DNA of 64,000 nt from Lytechinus pictus (taxonomy: Eukaryota > Echinodermata > Echinoidea > Temnopleuroida > Toxopneustidae), in NCBI RefSeq assembly GCF_037042905.1, contig NC_087251.1, forward strand, positions 32,467,001-32,531,000. The letters are read 5' to 3'. The translations under genes were made by a program, and so were the position numbers. Shown in pieces: positions 59,837-64,000 of this stretch; position 1 is the first letter of the stretch; every line of letters begins with the position of its first letter. Under the pieces are notes generated by a model. That model worked only from the letters and a program-made list of their open reading frames with translations, searched no databases and was not told the origin of the DNA.

Positions 59837-60900
59837 CACTGTCCGTCACCGCATCATTTTCATCATCATTGTACACGTCTTGATCGTCGGTTACCTATCC
59901 TCAAGTCCAGTACTTCATAACATAAACATGGTCTGGTGGTTCTATCTCTCGCTTTTGAAACTGAGGGCCATGGGTTCTAATCCCAGCCATGGCATGAGAT
60001 CCTTCAGTAAAAAATTGGGCCACAGTGTGCTGCACTTAACCAACGTGAAATGGGTCCACAGTTGCCAGGACAAACCTGTGACACCATAGTTTGCGCATAT
60101 TTTGTAAGAATTTTTTGGAGGGCTAATACCAATTGATATGCTATTATTTCTTCATGAGATTTGACATACCATAAAGTGTAAACATAGAGAAAGTACTAGA
60201 CTTATTTGTAGTCAATTTTTTTTCTTGTCACATGAGAATTCATGTCTTGTATTAATTATTGTCAAGATAGATCACAAACGATATTGTTCAATGCTATTCA
60301 ATACCAATTTATTGCATTCAGTCGTATTCAGTGAAGTGTGATTCACTAGTATATTTAATTAATTGGCTGCCCTTTACTTTTATTAGGAATCACACAATAT
60401 GGTGGTAAAATGTACATTCAGTTTATTCGACCAAATAGTAAACCAATTCGGTTATGCACATGTGGCATTAGACTATCTGATGAGCAGACCAAGAACTTGT
60501 ACATCCATTGAATGTACCGTTGATAGTAAATGTATGTTTGTGTAAGTTACAAGTGCAGCTAGGTAAAGGATGTTAATGTAATTTAAGCAAGGTTCAGCAA
60601 TTATTGTAAACTGTCCATGCAATCAAGTTTCCGATCCAAACTCCATTGTTAATGTAATCAACCTTATCATTCTTTTCAGGGACTCTACGTAACACTTTAC
60701 AGATTAATTGAAGTTATGTAAATGCTTCAAGGAAAGGCTGTGAAGATAAAATGTCATTTTTTGTTATCCCAACAGGATTTGGGAGTTGTTGATGATGGCT
60801 TTAATCTTTTTTATATTTCATTGTCACCTTTAGTAAATCAATCAAAGTCTTGAGGCGAGACCTTGGTCATGTTATATAAAACAAAATAAAATAATTCTAC
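59837..60900 (+). other. Probable EXO1 3' UTR
   Basis: No coding frame follows the TAA at 59834-59836. The segment includes a SINE (59928-60085). AATAAA-type words near 60884-60893 (ACAAAATAAAATAATT) followed by T/G-rich sequence are a plausible 3' end; others lie near 61261 and 61903. The real end is not determined. Confidence 0.35.
59928..60085 (+). mobile_element. tRNA-derived SINE, partial, in the EXO1 3' UTR
   Basis: GGTCTGGTGGTTCTATCTCTC, TTTTGAAACTGAGGGCCATG, a degenerate box B (GGGTTCTAATCCCAGCCATGG), the body words CCACAGTGTGCTGCACTTAACC and CAACGTGAAATGGG. The tail is not recognisable. It would be transcribed with EXO1. Confidence 0.7.
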
Positions 60901-62149
60901 AATTGACTGTACGTTTACTTGTATTATTGTCAGTCTATCAGTTTCATTTGATTTAGATTTAAGTTTAAATAGATCCATGAAACTTTGCATTGCTTATATG
61001 AGGAATGGAAGGGAATAGACAGCTAGATTTAATTCCATGTGTGTATGCTCAAAGGGACAAAGGAGGGATTAATAATTAACCATAGTTTAAAATGAATATT
61101 GGTCAATTTAAAATGACAACTGGGAAATTATAGAACTATTGACCTATTAAATGTTGATTTACTTCAACCCATTACAAAGCAGAATTATATCTAACTTGAA
61201 TTATATAAACCCATTTTCTTTCATTTCATGTCTCTTTACATTCTAGTCAATTTGTTTAATGAATAAATTAAACCATTAAGACTGTTTAGTTTCGACAGAT
61301 TTCAGTAATGTTCTTGAAATCTATGAGTAAGTAAACAAAAACTAGTAACGCAAATGTTTGTGATGGATTAAAAATATGGGAGCATCATTTTGATTGGTTT
61401 CAGCTCAGTGTTATGAACAAAATACAAATGCAATAATGATATTGATTGGTCATTGCCATTTCGCTATCGATTGCAAACATGTTACAGAACTCTAGTGTTA
61501 GTTTAGTTTTATTTTATTTTATTTTTTTTTAGGCTTTTTTTTTTTGGGGGGGGGGTTAATGCAGGTGGGAGACCGTTTTCTCATTTTACCACCTCATGAA
61601 CTAGTGCTTACTTTTATCAAATTTGATCAATTTAAACAATTAAGTATTATCAAGTTTAATTATGAACCAAGAGTAATATTGTATGTGTGTAATGATATGA
61701 TGGATAATATTGTCATTTTTTATGATTTGATGTAAGGATGTATGTGGTTCATATCTCATGAACACCATGTATCTGAAGTCAATTGTTGTTTTGTCTAATA
61801 TTTTTTCCCCCTCATTGGTGTTGGTGTAACTAATCATGAAGATCTTCGTGTAAGATAATTTGCTGCCAAATTAACTTTTGTGTGCCACAATTTTACCAGA
61901 AATAAACAATTTCAGCCAAATAAATTATATTTTGATCGTCATGAGATTCATTTTGTATCATTACTTGTAAGATTAATGTAATAATCATCGGATATATTTT
62001 ATAGTTTAAATACTTCAACTTGCCAATTTACATTGAGACTACATTACGTCAGTTGCCCAATTTTCATTTTCACTCACATATACATGTATATCTCAAACAT
62101 AGGACAGCAAAATGAAGAGAATGAAACTACTGTTTTAATCAAATACAAA
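60901..62149. other. Convergent intergenic stretch, no gene seen
   Basis: AT-rich DNA between the presumed 3' ends of EXO1 and the minus-strand gene. It holds a diverged family 2 MITE (61344-61494) and a T/G run at about 61520-61556. No coding family was recognised on either strand. Confidence 0.4.
61344..61494. mobile_element. MITE family 2, diverged copy
   Basis: AGTAACGCAAATGTTTGTGATG at the left and CGATTGCAAACATGTTACAG at the right are imperfect inverted ends. TTGATTGGTTTCAG and ATTGATTGGTCATTGCC inside match the copy at 31456-31625. Confidence 0.55.
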
Positions 62150-63748
62150 TACAATCTTTATTTACAAACTTGTACAAAATCTTACACTTTACATATAGTA
62201 TTACATGATACAATATCTAATTTTTGGCAATCTGTACAAAACAAATAGATACATTAATAAACCTGCATTAGAAATACATGTATTTATGAAGTACAATATA
62301 TATCATGACACTAACATACATGTAATAAATGAACGATGTGAATGGAGAAATAAAGTCTATTGCACAAATATATATCTTTCAACATGAAATTAAAATTTTC
62401 TCTAGTTGATGACTATTCATATACCAATACTTTAGAACAATCATCCCATAGAATTAAGATTGCATGTGTATCAGTATATCTGCCTGTCTGCCCCCTTTCT
62501 CTACCCCCCCCCCCCCCCCCCACTATATCTACATCCCCAAGTGATGATTACATCAAAGTCGGGGGGAAAAACATGATGAAAAATTGCTATACCATAGAGC
62601 ATTCATATCTTCTAGATTTTGTACATAAACTTAATATTCTCTTCACCAAAGTCCACTCTAATACTGTTGATATATCATCTTTACACCGCTACATTCAACA
62701 CGATATCATGTACTAATGCTATTATTCCATAAAATGTGTACGTCCGACCCCCTATATGTGGGGCCTTCGTGAAATTTTCTGTCTCTGATTTCTTGTTCGT
62801 TTGACAGTAATCTTCTCAAGGGTCCATGACTTGGTCAGTTTATGAGGTGAAGTAAAACTTGAGAAAAATGTGGGTCGGACGTACAAAAAGGTTGATTATT
62901 TTATGGAATTGCCCCTATACAAGTAGTTTTTCTTACACACTGCCCAGTATCACATAGCAATATAATCCATGGTAAAATAATTTAATTAAACAGGATTATA
63001 AGGAGACAACCCCCCCCCCCTCCCAAAATAACTTGTGCTTTCGTTCCTGTCTAATGGGTAGTGAAATAGCCTAATAGAATAGTATTTGGAGTGTACCTGC
63101 ACCCAATACATGTAATAAAATTCCATGCAGAGTAATTATTCGATATTACATGAATAACATCCTATGAGCATGATCTAGAGTTCACAGCATGCACCGTCTA
63201 CATTTATCAGTAAGATGTGTTGATGACTATGTAGTTGTACATTTTTTCAATTTTTTTCAAATCGACTGAATCATTTCAAGAAAAATGTATTTTAGAGATT
63301 AAAAAAACTTAAGTAATTGATCCATGTATTTCACAATTATCGTTTCTTTTTTATCAAGTTATCTCCATTTTCTTATAAAACAATGTATTTACACTTCAAT
63401 TCCCTTTAATTATCACCTTGTCAATAAATCAATTGTATAGCCCCCAGAAGAAAGAAACCCATCAATATCTTCTATTTCACCTTTTTTGCATTTTTAAAAA
63501 CTATTTTCTGTTGTTTTGGTTTTAGAATAAACCAAATAAATTGTAACAGCCATCTTTGTTCTGTATAATATTTCCTTTATAACAAGTCAAATGTCTCTGT
63601 ATAACCTATTTAAATCTCACGATATTGCAAAGTTTTCTCCATGTTCATCGAGGTCATAATGTCAGTTACCATAATTAACCACTACATGTTTTTTTACTTG
63701 ACAACATTTCTGAATTAGTGGCGTTTTGCTTCTGATTACAGAGTCGTT
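62150..63748 (-). other. Probable 3' UTR of the minus-strand gene at the right edge
   Basis: Follows the stop codon of the terminal exon. At its far end, TTTATT at 62157-62162 is AATAAA on the gene strand, a plausible poly(A) signal placing the transcript end near 62140. The stretch contains a MITE at 62724-62909, C runs at about 62505-62521 and 63010-63020, and no coding frame. Confidence 0.4.
62724..62909. mobile_element. MITE with ATTCCATAAAAT ends
   Basis: ATTCCATAAAAT and GTGTACGTCCGACCC at the left are mirrored by GGGTCGGACGTACA and ATTTTATGGAAT at the right. The pairing is broken by an AAAAGGTTGATT insert in the right arm. Length 186 bp, no coding capacity. Confidence 0.8.
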
Positions 63749-64000
63749 TCAAAACAGAAAGGCACCATTGTCATACTGGAATCTCGGTAGTGAAGCTCCT
63801 GAAGAGGAATCCGCTCTACTATGTCCTCCGTTAAAACTATATCGAAAGACATTACTATGAGGTCTTGAAACGGCACCACTGTTTAATGGCAACATGTGTT
63901 GCTCTGCTGATGCTGAAGTGTTCTTTGTGGTGGTGTTCAGTGATGTTGAGGTGGTCAACGGTACTTTCCTACGAGGGCTCCTTGGTAAGGGTGCGGTTGA
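63749..64000 (-). CDS. Terminal coding exon of an unrecognised gene, partial
   Basis: On the minus strand the frame is open from the window edge (codons from 64000) to a stop at 63751-63749, giving 83 residues. The visible part is rich in Ser, Thr and Pro with a basic start (PLPRSPRRKVP), a Thr/Ser/Asn run (TTSTSLNTTTKNTSAS) and the C-terminal end RFQYDNGAFLF. It looks like a disordered C-terminal tail. No domain or family could be recognised. No acceptor is visible within the window, so the exon or its start lies further right. The codon mix and the long 3' flank with a poly(A)-like signal support a real gene, convergent with EXO1. Confidence 0.5.
   Translation of the reverse strand, partial: STAPLPRSPRRKVPLTTSTSLNTTTKNTSASAEQHMLPLNSGAVSRPHSNVFRYSFNGGHSRADSSSGASLPRFQYDNGAFLF

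Overview
The window is nuclear DNA of a multicellular animal: AT-rich, with long introns bounded by GT/AG sites and dense in short transposable elements. The repeat load (tRNA-derived SINEs, fold-back MITEs, frequent TAGGCCTA words, G-run elements carrying GCGCTTCGCGC repeats) and the protein similarities suggest a marine invertebrate deuterostome. An echinoderm, perhaps a sea urchin, is most likely. That assignment is inference.

Layout. At 1-518 (+) lies the last coding exon of a voltage-gated potassium channel of the EAG/KCNH family. A gene-poor stretch follows, with a ~1.7 kb minisatellite (8200-9863) and the 3' end of a CR1/L2-like LINE. Next come two head-to-tail paralogues of the metallophosphatase CPPED1 on the minus strand, at 11383-19814 and 27775-35711. 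Each has six coding exons, and all intron positions and phases match, so they are a tandem duplication. From 36.6 to 40.5 kb is a block of nested transposable elements whose insertion order can be read from target-site duplications and a nearby empty site. A CpG-rich segment at 40.86-41.34 kb may be the EXO1 promoter. The whole coding region of EXO1 follows on the plus strand: 15 coding exons, 43843-59836, 1090 codons, with every nuclease active-site acidic residue at the same residue number as I recall for human EXO1. At the right edge, the last coding exon of an unrecognised gene runs convergently on the minus strand (63749-64000), with a probable 3' UTR back to about 62.15 kb.

Four protein-coding loci are therefore supported: a KCNH fragment, CPPED1-A, CPPED1-B and EXO1. 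A fifth, unidentified gene is partial. Most other short open frames are chance frames in introns or repeats. The genes do not form a functional unit: EXO1 acts in mismatch repair and DNA-end resection, CPPED1 is a cytosolic phosphatase, and KCNH is a membrane channel.

The points most worth checking are the diverged active-site motif in CPPED1-A, the long SQ-rich C-terminal tail of EXO1 with MIP-like and PIP-like motifs, the nested transposons with an empty site, and SINEs of one head type carrying two different tails.
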